This document shows, in pieces, positions 35,401 to 46,242 of a DNA stretch of 64,000 nt. Location of the stretch: NCBI GenBank assembly GCA_019095985.1, contig CM032661.1, positions 14,050,885 through 14,114,884 of the forward strand, given 5' to 3'. The translations under genes and the position numbers were made by a program. Origin of the DNA: Streblospio benedicti. Lineage: Eukaryota; Annelida; Polychaeta; Spionida; Spionidae. The notes beneath the pieces are model-generated. The model was given only the letters and a program-made list of their open reading frames with translations. It was not told where the DNA came from and searched no databases. Within the stretch, counting starts at the first letter, position 1, and every line of letters begins with the position of its first letter.

Positions 35401-38400
35401 TAGTCTTAGATAACTGTTTAATGGATTGAAAAGCCATAACAAAAAAATAAGCTTTATATTAATACATCATATTCTCAAATAGTAAACAATAGCTAGTAAA
35501 CAATACCAAGTCATTCTATATTGTATTAGTAATTTTGTGAAGTCTATAGTGGAATGGAACTCTATATTGAGACTTTGGAGGACAACAAATGACAAACAGT
35601 ATAACATCTATGACGACCATGCGAGAGTCACATCATGTGGTCTCAATAGAGTCACACAAGTAATTTCTTAATGAACATGTGCGGTCATTGATGGTCATTT
35701 TATGAAGGCTTGACAGTGTAGATAATATTGCTATTATGGAGGTTGCGCTTTTTAGAGGTTGTTGCGGTAACTGCAGGCTACACCTTGTTATCTTTCAGAA
35801 ATCAGCCATCTTTAACATCGGAGGTAATAAGTGCTAAGAGCACCTAAAGTGTTCTCTACTACAATGGCAAAAACTTACATCCTGTACGCCGTCTGACACT
35901 TTTCGTCTGACAACTTTTCTGAATATTTGCATAGGGAACAGGAGTAGTATTTCAAGATGGCGTCCAAGATGGCTGCCATGATTCTATTCTAGGCTTTTGA
36001 TCAATAACAAATCTTTTACAGGTCAGTGCATCCCCGGTCAAGAGGAGTGCGGTGCCGGCGAGGCTGACTGTTTCCGCGCTGAAAACCGCTGCAACCGAGA
36101 GTGGGACTGTCGTCTGCACGGCGGTGACGAGCTCGGTTGCCACGGCTGCGGTGGCAACCAGTTCGCGTGCTCGGACAGTGTATCGCACCGCGAGTGTTAC
36201 TCTGAGTCGAGACGCTGCGACGGAGTGTCGTTCTGTCAGAGCGCTGAGGACGAGATGAATTGTTGTAAGTGTCTTGTGAAATTACAATATAGGAATATCT
36301 CTCCATTGAGACCGAGCAGGGGATTGCACGAAGTGGTCTCAATAGATGGGTGGTCTTTTTATGAAGGCTTGTGGCTGGTGAGTTTGCTGTAGGTGTCCTT
36401 TGAATTATAACATAAATCAAACAATAAATAAATCAATCTAATCCTAAATTACTAACGGGGCCCAAATTATTCCTGTTTGGGATGGTAGCAGAATAGTAGA
36501 ACCTTTCTATATAGACCACATGGAAGATGGCCTCAAGTGGTCTCAATAGAGAGGTGGTCTGATGAAAGTTCAGTGTTATTTTATGGAGGCTGGGGACTTG
36601 AAGAAACAACCTTATTATGAGGTTGTCTCATTAAATAATTGCTGTATGTTGCTCCACTGTGTTTTTCAATGATTCAAGTTTTACGTGTTTGCCACATTAT
36701 GCGAAATAGTTATTTCAAAATGGCATCCTATATGGCTGCTGTTTTTTTTCTGACTCTTAAGCTTAATCAAACATCTTCACTGAAACTGGAATCAATATTG
36801 CAAAAAAATAAAAATTAATAGGTCTAACTGTAAAATAGTTAATATTGTAAACCAGTATGTTGTTATGTTATTTATACATTTCATAAAGTCTTTCCGTTTT
36901 TGTAGCTGAAATTAGGTGTGGGACACATAATGGTACATTTTTGTGCCAAAATCGGCACTGCATTTACGAAGCCTGGGTCTGTGATGGGACCAATGATTGC
37001 AAAGACAACAGTGATGAAATAAATTGCTCAGGTCAGATATTGACATTTATTCAGGAGAAAATATTAACGAGGTATTTTAGCCATGGTGTTTTGCACATAC
37101 ATGTAGTTGGGTGTTAGATACATTTTTTAAACGTAATGTGTAAAACCATCCATTTTGTGAATTAGATAGAATATATTTGATCATTTTTTAATCATGTAAT
37201 AAAAACTAATCGTTTTGATATTAGAAATAAGTTTGAATTTGAGTTTTCAATCTGCCATATTCGGCCCATGTGTTGCTTTAGGCCCGGTGCAACAAAAACA
37301 ACAATACATGTTATTTTTTTAACCTCCGGTGTCATTGCACTGTGTTATAGCTTCAGTCAAACAGTTTTGTTTGGTTAGGGGTAACATGAATGTCTGGATG
37401 ATCAGTACTAACTTACAAATTGATCTCAAACTTAAATACTAGACTTTACTCAGCCATTAAAATGTCGATATTGGTAAGGAATAGTAGGAATAAATATCAT
37501 ATCATGTGTCAACCAAAAGAAATATCAATTTAAAAAGGTACATGTATGGCCTTTTTCAACCGACTCTCTTAACGTTAAGAGTACTTAGATAACTAAAGGA
37601 TTGATCAAGAGAAAAAAAATTAGACATTTGTTTGTTTTGTTGTTTGTTTGTTTGTTTGTCATTTGTTAGTGCTGGCTACTTTTCATATGTGCTGGCACTG
37701 TGTGCTTATCTAGAATTTCATACCCTGCGATGGGTTAAAAAGAATTTCAAACTGCTGTGATTTTGCAATGACGTTGTGTGTGAAGGTTGTGACGGCAGCC
37801 ATCTTGAGCTGCACAGTGCAACAATACCATCGATGAAAGTGGACCAATGGGCAAATTTGATTTCTCACTTTCAACTCATTAACTCCTTCCCCTACTCCCT
37901 TCTCCTGTGTCCCTTTTTTTCCCATCACAAAGTAGGGAATTGCTGTGAATAGCTATCATTACAACAAAATTCATACTACATGCGATTTTACAGCTATGCC
38001 GTCTGTGAAGGTGGTGACGGCGGCCATCTTGGGCTGCACCGTGTGCTCGTGTCTGCTGCTCATCGCCATCCGTTTCATGCTGAAGCTGCACCAAGTGCGA
38101 CAGCAGGTGGCACGCGGCTACCTGAGCACACCCGTCATGCAGGTGAGTCGCAATCACACAGGGCCACACATGGGCACATACAGGTTTTCAGAAAATGGGG
38201 CTTAGATTTCATGGATTTCCGGGTTAGTTATGTGTGAAAGCTTGTCAAATGATAAAATCTGTATTAAATATTATAGCATGCCCAGGATTACAAAGTGATG
38301 TTATAGTAGTAGTACCTTACGTAAAAATGAGAGGTCAATTGCTAGGGATTGTAATTGCTGTTTGTGTTTTTTGCGCAATGATGAAAAGCTTGAAGGTATG

Positions 38401-40373
38401 GAAAAAGTAATGCTTAAGATTCAGAGGATCATTCTTGCATAAACCAAATACTAACACTGACTAACTGTATGTGCAGGACAAGGTCTCAATATCTTTAAAA
38501 AAAAGGAAATGTTTTAAACCTATGACGTCTGCCCGAAGGTTTAGGACCAGATCTTAATGTAAAAGTCCTCCCACTGTACTGACAAATTTTAATCTGAAAG
38601 CCCATGTGTTTTATATTGTCATATACAGTAACTATTGCACTATTGCTTCAACCATTCAACAACGTATGCAGTAGCCTAAGGCAATGCTACAGTAATCCTA
38701 TATGTGATAAAAAAAAAAGAGATGGCTCAAGTCACATTTTGTCAGTGGCGAATTCTTTTCATTTTTGAAATATGCATATTTTAAACCAATGACGTCTGCC
38801 TGCAGGTTCAGGACCAGATCTACGCGCGCCGCTCGGCGCCGCCGCTGTATGACGAGGCCATGCGCACGTCCGTGCCGTATGAACAGGTCAGTCAGCTTCT
38901 AGTACTTCAGCAGGGATAACTGTGTGTTATTTCAAATAATTATGATGGTTTTCTAACATGGTGCGCACGAGATGAGATAAACGAACCAAGTTTAGTATAG
39001 ATGTATATTTGTGTTGAATCTATACTGCTAGTTGTGTCATGGAATTATGAATCAGGATTAACGTGAGGTGTGAAGCTCTAGTCTAGGTATCTAGCCACTT
39101 GGTATATATTATGCATGTATTTCTTCATTGCCGGTTTTCAGGGCTTGATCACACACACTTCCTTTACAAGTCCATGCTCATACCAACCCGTTGGCCCAGT
39201 TCTGTCTTTGATGTGGAAAAATTAATCTGGCCTAGACTTACGTCAAATACAAAACCAATACTCGGTTTCTCCTACTAATACTTAGCAATGAAAGATTTTA
39301 CGTCTGACGTTTAATAAGCTGGCTGAACATTTCGGCAGTGGGCCTTCTGATTGGTTGGATTTTGAGTGGAAGTTCCAAGAAAATTAAACTGGTTGTATCA
39401 CGGCTATATACTGCGTACTATAGCCGTGAGATAGGATGATGGTATATTTTTCATTCACTGATCTTTATAATCTAATATGGGTGTATTTGTGACCTTTATC
39501 TGAGCAGGTCATCGCCGAGGTCGCTGCTATGCAGCGTGCAGCCGCCGCCGGCGATGCCATGGCAACAGAAGGTGCTCCACAGGAGGCAGGCGGAGGTGCA
39601 ACAGGTGAGATGGATTCACTCTTTTCACGTGTTGCATGTTAGTTTTAACACATACTATGTTAGTTTTAACCCTTAAATGCCAATGCATGTAAAAGAAAGA
39701 GTTTTATAGTTCACTATCTAACTACTGGATAGACTAGAATAAAGCATAAAATGAGCAAAAATGTTCCCGATGGATGATTGATTTATAAATTCTAGATTAT
39801 TTTAGGCTTTATTCTAAGCTGCACTCTTAGTACCACTTACTAATTTCGCCACTGAAGATAAAAGTTTCAAACCGTTGGAGCCTTCAAGCATGCCAAAAGT
39901 GCATCTTATAACTTAAAGCTGTGTCCTAAAATGTTTTTATTCTGTCTTCAGACAACCGTGGTCGCCACCAGGCGGCAGCACCATCAGACACCACCAGTGT
40001 CTCTGCTGCAGCAACAGCTGCTACAGCTGCTACAGCTGCTGACATCACTCAGACTACTGGAGGCTCAGCTGCTCCAACTGGTGATCAGCAAACTATCTGT
40101 GATGTGGAGGACGTACAGGAAGAGGTGAGCATCAGCTTCCGGGGATCAGGAGATGGACAGCAGATGCTGGCTCAGGCCCAGTGGAAGAGGTCCGAGTCTC
40201 ACTCCAGCAGCACCGGGGGCCGTAGCTCTTCTAGCAGGGGGGCTAGCAGCTCTAGCAGCACGGACAGTGTGTTGTTGTCTGTTGACGATTGTGCTGGGGA
40301 CGTCATAGGGGGAACAAAGACAGATACTGCTCAATTGTTGGTGTTTGCTGAAAATGTAGCTGTGGATGATTGA
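29356..40373 (+). CDS. LRP3/LRP10/LRP12-like CUB-LDLa transmembrane receptor
   Basis: All 16 exons join in phase to one 855-residue protein: 29356-29422, 30677-30706, 30796-30975, 31141-31326, 31680-31809, 32174-32382, 32483-32614, 32806-32967, 33415-33582, 34863-35048, 36022-36264, 36906-37031, 37994-38142, 38806-38886, 39508-39604, 39952-40373. Order: signal peptide, CUB1, CUB2, LDLa1-2, CUB3, LDLa3-5, one membrane helix, about 220-residue cytoplasmic tail. Vertebrate LRP12 (about 859 residues) and LRP3 have CUB-LDLa2-CUB-LDLa3-TM, so this copy carries one extra N-terminal CUB. The tail has [12 protein letters not shown], matching the vertebrate RREAPPSYGQL segment. The start ATG at 29356 is chosen because the upstream ATG at 29347 meets a stop within seven codons and the chosen frame gives a signal peptide. 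Family members are endocytic or signalling receptors; ligands are unknown. Confidence 0.9.
29705..29990 (+). repeat. Interspersed repeat copy 1, forward
   Basis: It begins with a hairpin (CACGGCTATATGTGCAG / ATATAGCCGTG) and continues through CCAACCAAT, GGTTGGTATGA, GGACTTGTAAAGG and GTGATCAAG. A diverged copy with the same order lies at 39135-39455 on the opposite strand. No coding is seen; the family is not known to me. Confidence 0.7.
30200..30223. repeat. Perfect 24-bp palindrome
   Basis: Two halves of 12 bases (TCTAGGACTAAT and its inverse) meet without a spacer. It lies in intron 1 of the LRP12-like gene. It could be a transposon tip-to-tip scar or a protein-binding site; nothing decides. 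Confidence 0.6.
30796..32382 (+). CDS. CUB1 and CUB2 of the LRP12-like receptor
   Basis: CUB1 (exons 30796-30975 and 31141-31326): [45 protein letters not shown] and KGFLATYSS; it has only the first cysteine pair region. CUB2 (31680-31809 and 32174-32382): [30 protein letters not shown] and [20 protein letters not shown], with all four conserved cysteines. Each CUB is split by one intron at the same internal point, as in CUB3, which points to domain duplication. CUB2 lacks the clear calcium-site acidic triad seen in some CUBs. Confidence 0.88.
32483..32967 (+). CDS. LDLa1 and LDLa2 of the LRP12-like receptor
   Basis: LDLa1 (32483-32614): [20 protein letters not shown] then [10 protein letters not shown], with a complete calcium cage (DDSDE) and six cysteines. 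LDLa2 (32806-32967): an inserted [18 protein letters not shown], then [19 protein letters not shown]. Each module is one exon flanked by phase-1 introns, the usual shuffling arrangement. Confidence 0.9.
33415..35048 (+). CDS. CUB3 of the LRP12-like receptor
   Basis: Exons 33415-33582 and 34863-35048: [57 protein letters not shown]. It corresponds to the second CUB of vertebrate LRP12. The last cysteine pair is absent. The intron holds a possible mobile element (33975-34815). Confidence 0.88.
33975..34815. mobile_element. Candidate MITE with weak inverted ends
   Basis: Left TAGAGGACAGCAAATT and right end (inverse of TAGGGACAGGGAAAATT) are imperfect inverted repeats, and the interior is crowded with GCGAATT/AATTCGC words on both strands. 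No target duplication is evident. The whole stretch lies in the CUB3 intron and is non-coding. Confidence 0.35.
36022..37031 (+). CDS. LDLa3-5 of the LRP12-like receptor
   Basis: Exon 36022-36264 carries two modules: [34 protein letters not shown], atypical at the calcium site, and [34 protein letters not shown]. Exon 36906-37031 carries LDLa5: [20 protein letters not shown] then [16 protein letters not shown], a canonical calcium cage. The two-module exon is strikingly GC-richer than its neighbours. Confidence 0.88.
36494..36659. mobile_element. Pogo-type MITE copy (GTRGAACCT family)
   Basis: It starts TAGTAGAACCTTTCTATATAG and ends near GCTCCACTGTG, with internal AAGTGGTCTCAATAGAGAGG. Same family as 23583-23758. 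A partial neighbour lies at 36285-36375, immediately after the LDLa3-4 exon. Confidence 0.55.
37994..40373 (+). CDS. Transmembrane helix and cytoplasmic tail of the LRP12-like receptor
   Basis: Exon 37994-38142 encodes [20 protein letters not shown], then basic [12 protein letters not shown], like vertebrate LRP12 (VTAAVIGSLVCG, then CTCKLY). 38806-38886 carries [12 protein letters not shown], a PPxY site for WW-domain (NEDD4-type) ligases. 39508-39604 and 39952-40373 are Ala/Gln/Ser-rich with a short alanine-threonine repeat (about 40004-40050) and a serine-rich run (about 40200-40260) before TGA at 40371-40373. Poly(A) signal candidate: 40637-40642. Confidence 0.87.
39135..39455 (-). repeat. 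Interspersed repeat copy 2, reverse
   Basis: An inverted, diverged copy of 29705-29990. On the minus strand it has the hairpin CACGGCTATAGTACGCAG / TATAGCCGTG, then CCAACCAATCAG, GGTTGGTATGAGCA and GGACTTGTAAAGG. It lies in the intron between the tail exons. Confidence 0.7.
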
Positions 40374-40636
40374 TTTGGAATGGTGGAAAATGCCCCTGGT
40401 GATCTTTTAAACAATAATTCTGCATGTGATGATGTTGGTACTAACCTCTAGAGTTCAAATTTAATGTGTAACTGTGTATTATAGATTAAGATAATCATAA
40501 ATATCGTGTTTTTCATTGAACTTTGATGATCCCTGTGGGAACATGGAAATAATTTGTTATTACAAAGCATTTGAACATTTAGATTATGTAGTCAGGACAT
40601 CAAATTGTTATTTGTTGACAATGTTTTATATACAAA

Positions 40637-40642
40637 AATAAA
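40637..40642 (+). terminator. AATAAA for the LRP12-like gene
   Basis: First good hexamer after the stop, 264 bp downstream, in AT-rich 3'UTR. Confidence 0.5.
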
Positions 40643-40649
40643 TCTGTTA

Positions 40650-42630
40650 TTGTTAATTAGATATTAGATTAGTCTATAACGAGTTGATACAAGCAAATTA
40701 TGGTATGTAATTGCTGAACGGTGATGTTAATTGTTATTCCAATTTAGATGTTTTTGGTGTGCAACAAATAATGCAAAAACATAGTAGTGGCCTTTTGCAA
40801 ATGTGATTTGTAATAATTTACCTGAACATCTAAGCAAGTATATTTTTCCTTATTTTTTATTATTCAAGTTATGATTCAAGTGTGTTGAGAGTTAAAAAAG
40901 CCACTGAAATTGAATCTGTGATTATGTAGTTGTAGTTTATAAGCAATTGTACATACACATACTTCTTAGCAGAGATCTGACCTTGCAAATACAAATGTAC
41001 AGTGCAGTGGAGTACTGTAGATAGCAGATTAATAGCTCATGTTTTGGTTTATGGACAAGTCAGTCCTTCCCAGTGCTCTTCATTTGTTTAATGCCATTTC
41101 CTCTATTCTGTAAAACAAACATGTCAAATTATATATTATTAAACGTAAGTCATTAGATCTATGATTCAAAGTCAGGCTAGGACTATATCATATAGTCTCT
41201 GGTGGGATGCGAACCCACAGACATATGGTACGCCAACAAATCACCTAGTTCAGACTAACATACTAGTCTACTAGTCCATTGTGCACTAACCTGACTTGGG
41301 AGTCCTATATATTCCCTATGTATTCAACATCATTTCGAACCAGAAGTCAAATTGTTTTTACGGTTTCACAAATATGATGATTATCCATTGTGCATAACAC
41401 GCTTGAATTTTAAAATAGCTTTTTCATAAAATGTTGAAGAATGTACCACCAAGCCCTCCAGTAAACCAATACAGGTATCTCATCAATTGCCCAGGGCTAT
41501 TAATCATCTATGTATTGTATATCCTTTTTAAGTACCTGATAGATCTTTCATATTATGTTTAATATTATACTGTTTGGATACTAATGTTTCTAATACTTTT
41601 CACATTAATTTTATTCCATACTTAATCATCCTAAATTCTGTGTGAATATCCAAGAAACTTCTTTTAATCTTTTTTCCATGCTAGCTTTTTCTTAAAGTAG
41701 ATAATGTATTAGGCATTGATGTTTTAAACATAGCTAACTGTGGTCTTTATTCCATGGGATATTGCAGTATTAATGTAGCATATTATGATATAAACATATG
41801 TTCTGCGATTTTATTTCTTCATTTTTAAATGGAAACACATATCAATATCCGCTGAAATTGAAAGATTAATTAGGATTAAAATAAATTATTAAAGTAAAAG
41901 AAGTAAAGGTGTTTTCACCTGTTATCTGATTTTGAGAAAAAGGCTCCCAATAATGTCCAAAGATAACAAATTACAAAGTTTGTCTTTCAAAATATATGCC
42001 AAGATGTGAATTGAATACATGTAGGTACTACTCAAATTATAAGTAAACTCCGCCTATTCTTTGTATAGAATAAAATCGTATCAAATATAGATCTATTTTA
42101 TTGATAGAAATGTTTGTCACCAATTATTGTACAACCTTTCAATGCAAAAAAGTAGCATGAAGTCTTGTTAGAAGAAGCATCCTGTGGATGTTGTTCTAGC
42201 TAAGTGGGTAACTAATTTCATTGTATAGTATGTTAGGTTTTTTCCACTCTGTCAACTTGATCTGAACTTATCAAAATTACCATTTGATATTTGTTAATAC
42301 ATAGAACTTTTTAAGACAATGTTGGCATATATAGCCCAAAAATTATAGAACTATATTTTTGTATGATATACATGAAATTATATAACATGCTTTGAATAAT
42401 AAAATAATGTAGGCTGTTGCTTGAAATAAATATTTCTAATCAGATTCGTTTTGTTTGAGATAGTTGCATGCTGTTTTTTGTAGATTTTGGAGGGAAACAG
42501 GAAGAGAGGACATAAAATAGCTGATTTGGTCTATTTTATGAAACATTAGAAAATCATTTCTAACTTTATGTTATAATGGAAAAAAACAACTATTAATTTT
42601 GGAATGCTTTTTGCCACGTTAGATTGACAT
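40650..42630. other. Intergenic region between convergent genes
   Basis: AT-rich non-coding DNA between the LRP12-like gene (plus) and TONSL (minus). A tRNA-like SINE piece lies at 41201-41290. Nothing else is recognised. Confidence 0.5.
41201..41290 (-). repeat. tRNA-derived SINE piece
   Basis: On the minus strand, GTGGGTTCGCATCCCACC at 41201-41218 is a good B box with its stem, and an A-box-like TTAGTGCACAATGG lies about 60 bp upstream. The spacing is longer than in a tRNA gene and the acceptor stem does not pair, so this is a SINE rather than a tRNA. Confidence 0.5.
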
Positions 42631-42635
42631 TTTCA

Positions 42636-42641
42636 TTTATT
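42636..42641 (-). terminator. Poly(A) signal for TONSL
   Basis: AATAAA on the minus strand, 84 bp beyond the TONSL stop codon. Confidence 0.5.
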
Positions 42642-42724
42642 TACTCAAGTCACTATGTATAAATCTGGACATGTATATAATTTAGTGATATAGAATAAAC
42701 AGTACATAAATAATTTCAATAAAC

Positions 42725-45700
42725 TTAAATATCACCATTTTTAACATCCAAACGAAACTGTCCATGTTGAATTTGTACTCTTGACCTTTCACCCCATTGA
42801 CCTTTCCAAAGGTCAGAGACACTTTCAATATCCACTTTTTCCACTTGTCCAGCACATGAAAAGTGAAAGTGTTTTAATCCCACTGCATGCATGAGTTTAC
42901 TACCCACAGCATCTAAAAACTGACTGTCCAGAGGTGACTTGATCCCACAACCGTCTGCATACAGACTGCTCAGCTGAGAAGTTGAAGATGCAGATGCTGC
43001 TTCTAGTATAGACACTATAGCTCCATTGTCTAGCTTTGGATTGCTATTTAAGGATAGAACTTTGAGCGATGGGGATGATACACATCTACAAAAATAAACA
43101 TATCGTTCTATGATAGAAAATGTATAACCCAAACACTCAGTAGAGCATTTAAATATTTAGAACAAAATAATTATCAAAAATTTAAAAAGTAGGTGATTTG
43201 AAATCGCTGATTGTTATATACTGTTTGAAGTTCAAACAAAAGAAATTTTTATGAAATTTTGCACTCACAAGCAAATTTCATCGATAGCCTCTGCACAGAA
43301 GTGACAGTGATCAAGGATGGCTGTCTCCAAACAACAGGTCGCCTATACAAAATGAAAAGTCATCTGATGGATTAACAAAGGAAAAATTATGATGTGAATA
43401 TGTCAGATACCTTTTCTATGACCTACATATTATTTTGAGAATCGTAAAAAGTGTAAATTCAATAACAATGAGGAAAAACGAAAACATAAAACGGTAATTT
43501 TATGATTATTGACAATAAACAAAACAAGAACATGAATTATATAATAATGTCATTCTAAACATTTGAGAACTCTGAAGTATTGCATTGCTCAGCTATAAAG
43601 AATTTGAAATTGAGTTACCTGAGATAAGTAGTTGTTCATGTGTCTTGGTAAGCTATTGCCGATGTAAGTAGACTGCACACCAGACAGATTCAGTGACACA
43701 AGGCTATCGATTTTCACAGTTTTCAGTAACAATTCCACGCCTAAACTTTCAAGTCCAGGGTTTAATGATAAGTCTATATGCTGGAGGCTTGCAGCTACAA
43801 GAAAGAAGATAAGTTCAGCACTACTTATCCATGTATTACAATCATCTTAAAACAAATGGAACATACTGTGTAACCCTAAAAACTTTCGTGAGTAGTTTTT
43901 TCTTTTTGTAATCAAGAAAACAGATGCTAAAGACAAGATAAATCATAATTTTTAAAAATTTGTTCCACTCATCACACTTTTCCCCCCAAAAAAGTTTTAA
44001 TCCAACATTGACTAATCAGTCATTGATGCCTACCATTCCAGTGCACAATAAAGCCTGAAATAAGCTCCTTTTTGACAAGATTGACGTCAATCCATTGTGT
44101 TCAATTTTAGCTTGTTTTAGCTATGCTTTATTCTAGACTGCAATGGTACATTTACTACATGAGCCACAAAAGGGTTAAAGCAGCCAGAAATACGGCGTGT
44201 ACCTTCCATTGCTTCTTTCAAAGCGATGCGATGCTGCTGAAAGAACTTGGCTGAGATGCGACAGTCGCGCAGGCTGACTGTGGCCAGACTGGGCAGGTGT
44301 TTGAGGAGCGTGGACAGCGGCAGGCTGGACAGATCACCCAGCCGGTTGTGGCTCAGGTCCAAGGTCTCCAGCAACTGCAACAAGACAAGGATCAAAATGC
44401 TTTGTGCGGGGAAGCAGGATCTCCAGTCAGATATCAATGAACAGTAGAACCGGTGGACACCTTTGGGTGAAGTGAAAAGTATCCATCTGTAAGACAGATG
44501 TGCTTTAAAAGAGAGATTCACTTTATATATAACTATCTGTCTACCTGGCGCTGCTCGGGTTGAAACAGATGAGATCCGGAAGATATTAAATGCTCCTCCC
44601 TCCCCCATCCTTTCCTCTGTCCCCTAGCATATCACAAGGCCTTTAAATGGTCTGACATGAATTCATGGCCTATTCTAAAAGCTTCTCTATGATCCAAATT
44701 TTGCTAAATGTTGTGCAAAATTGACGTCATCAACTAAAAGTACATGGCTTCTATTTTTAGAACAGCAATCTATTTTCAGAGCAGCAGTACCGCTGCTGTA
44801 CTTGGATATTTTCTCGTTTAAGCATGTGGTACTGTTTATTATTTAGCAATGAACTTTGTTCGTGGCTAAATGTTTGTTTTAGGGGGGGGGAGTGAGGGGG
44901 AGAGGGGTTGCTTCAAGGTAAGTTTTTATGTGTTTCTATTGGAATGTATTTTTGAAATTTTTGTTTTGGAGTGGAAATCGTATTGAATTACAGTTCAGGT
45001 CCGAAAATTTGTCAGTTTGTTTATCTTTTCCATTTAAGACCAGTTCCATAGACACTGTCCAATACCGGCCAACTGTGTCAGCACTGACCACCTTGTTTCA
45101 GCCACAATACATACCAAGATGGATAAACGACAATGGAGGCCATTATTGTTTACCAGATCCACTAAATAGCAGGTGAAAAAAGAATGGTCAATTATCAAGA
45201 AAATGCAAGAATACAATCACAGCTTATCGCATATAACATGTTAAACTATAAGAACCATAGCTTCGCAGCAGAACATTCCACAAGTTGAGTTTGAAGATAA
45301 CAGGAGACATTTAACATTTGAATCAACCTGGGAAATAGCCGTTTGTGTTGATGATATAGGTCGTATTGCATACTTTAACGGCAAACAAATTATACAATAT
45401 CTATAATGCAGTACCTGTAGAGGTTTCTCTTCAGACCCGCTGGTGACAACTTCGGCCAGATATTTGACAGCAGCATGAGTCAACTGGTTGCAGCTGAGGC
45501 TCAGTCGACTGAGGTTGGGCAGTGTGGAGAAAGGCAGGCTGTTTATGCTGTCATCATGGAGACAGTTACCTATAAACAGACAATAAATAAACTTAACGAT
45601 GAGATTAACAGTAACAAGATATTGGAGACTTGTTGGAATCTTAATATATTCAAAACACTTGACCTCACACTTAAGTACATTATTAACACCAAGTATTCTT

Positions 45701-46242
45701 TTATTTTACTGACTGCATTGATTATATGCGTATATTGTTTTGGTTCAGCAGCAAAAGGTGACATTTTGAATATACGCAGATTATGGTGCGTTGATAGGAC
45801 TACATTGGGAAGTCTATAGAGGGTCTTAGAGGGACATTGCATCCAGAGGCTACATAAGGAGGGAGAACATTGAAACAGACGAGAAGGTAAGCCGCACAGC
45901 TATGCTGATAATCATGCAATTTTGTGGAGCATAATGCAGGAACTACAATGTATACAGCATGTAGGATTCACGTAACAATGCCCAAACAAATACTTTATGG
46001 AATTTTGTACAGTGATTGTGAGCGATTGAGTAACTATCGAGGGTAAGCGCTGTGAGTGACTGTTTGACTGGCCGCCTGCCTGCCTGACTTACCGTCGAGC
46101 TGTAGGTGTGTGAGCGCTGTCTGGCACTGCAGGGCGCGGGCCACGGGCAGGAACTGGGGTCCGCGGAGCGCCAGGCCGGAGAGGGTCAGCGCACCGTGAC
46201 CCTCGCACTGCTCCAGCGCACGCACCAGGTTCTTGTAGGGCA
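42725..46242 (-). CDS. TONSL: TONSL C-terminal leucine-rich repeats
   Basis: Six exons from 46242 down to 42725 encode consecutive LRRs: LTLSGLALRGPQFLPVARAL, TALTHLQLDGN, LSRLSLSCNQLT, LETLDLSHNRLGDL, LATVSLRDCRI, LQHIDLSLNPGLESLG, LVSLNLSGVQS, LKVLSLNSNPKLDNG, LSSLYADGCGIKS, then a C-terminal cap ending GQFRLDVKNGDI. In human TONSL this LRR block binds MMS22L. Exons 46242-46093 and 44374-44203 are GC-rich while the last three are AT-rich, as is common in this window. No frame breaks are seen. Confidence 0.88.

Noticed and set aside
35952-36420. Minus-strand frames opposite the LDLa3-4 exon
   Set aside because: Antisense shadows of a cysteine-patterned exon that fits the receptor in phase.
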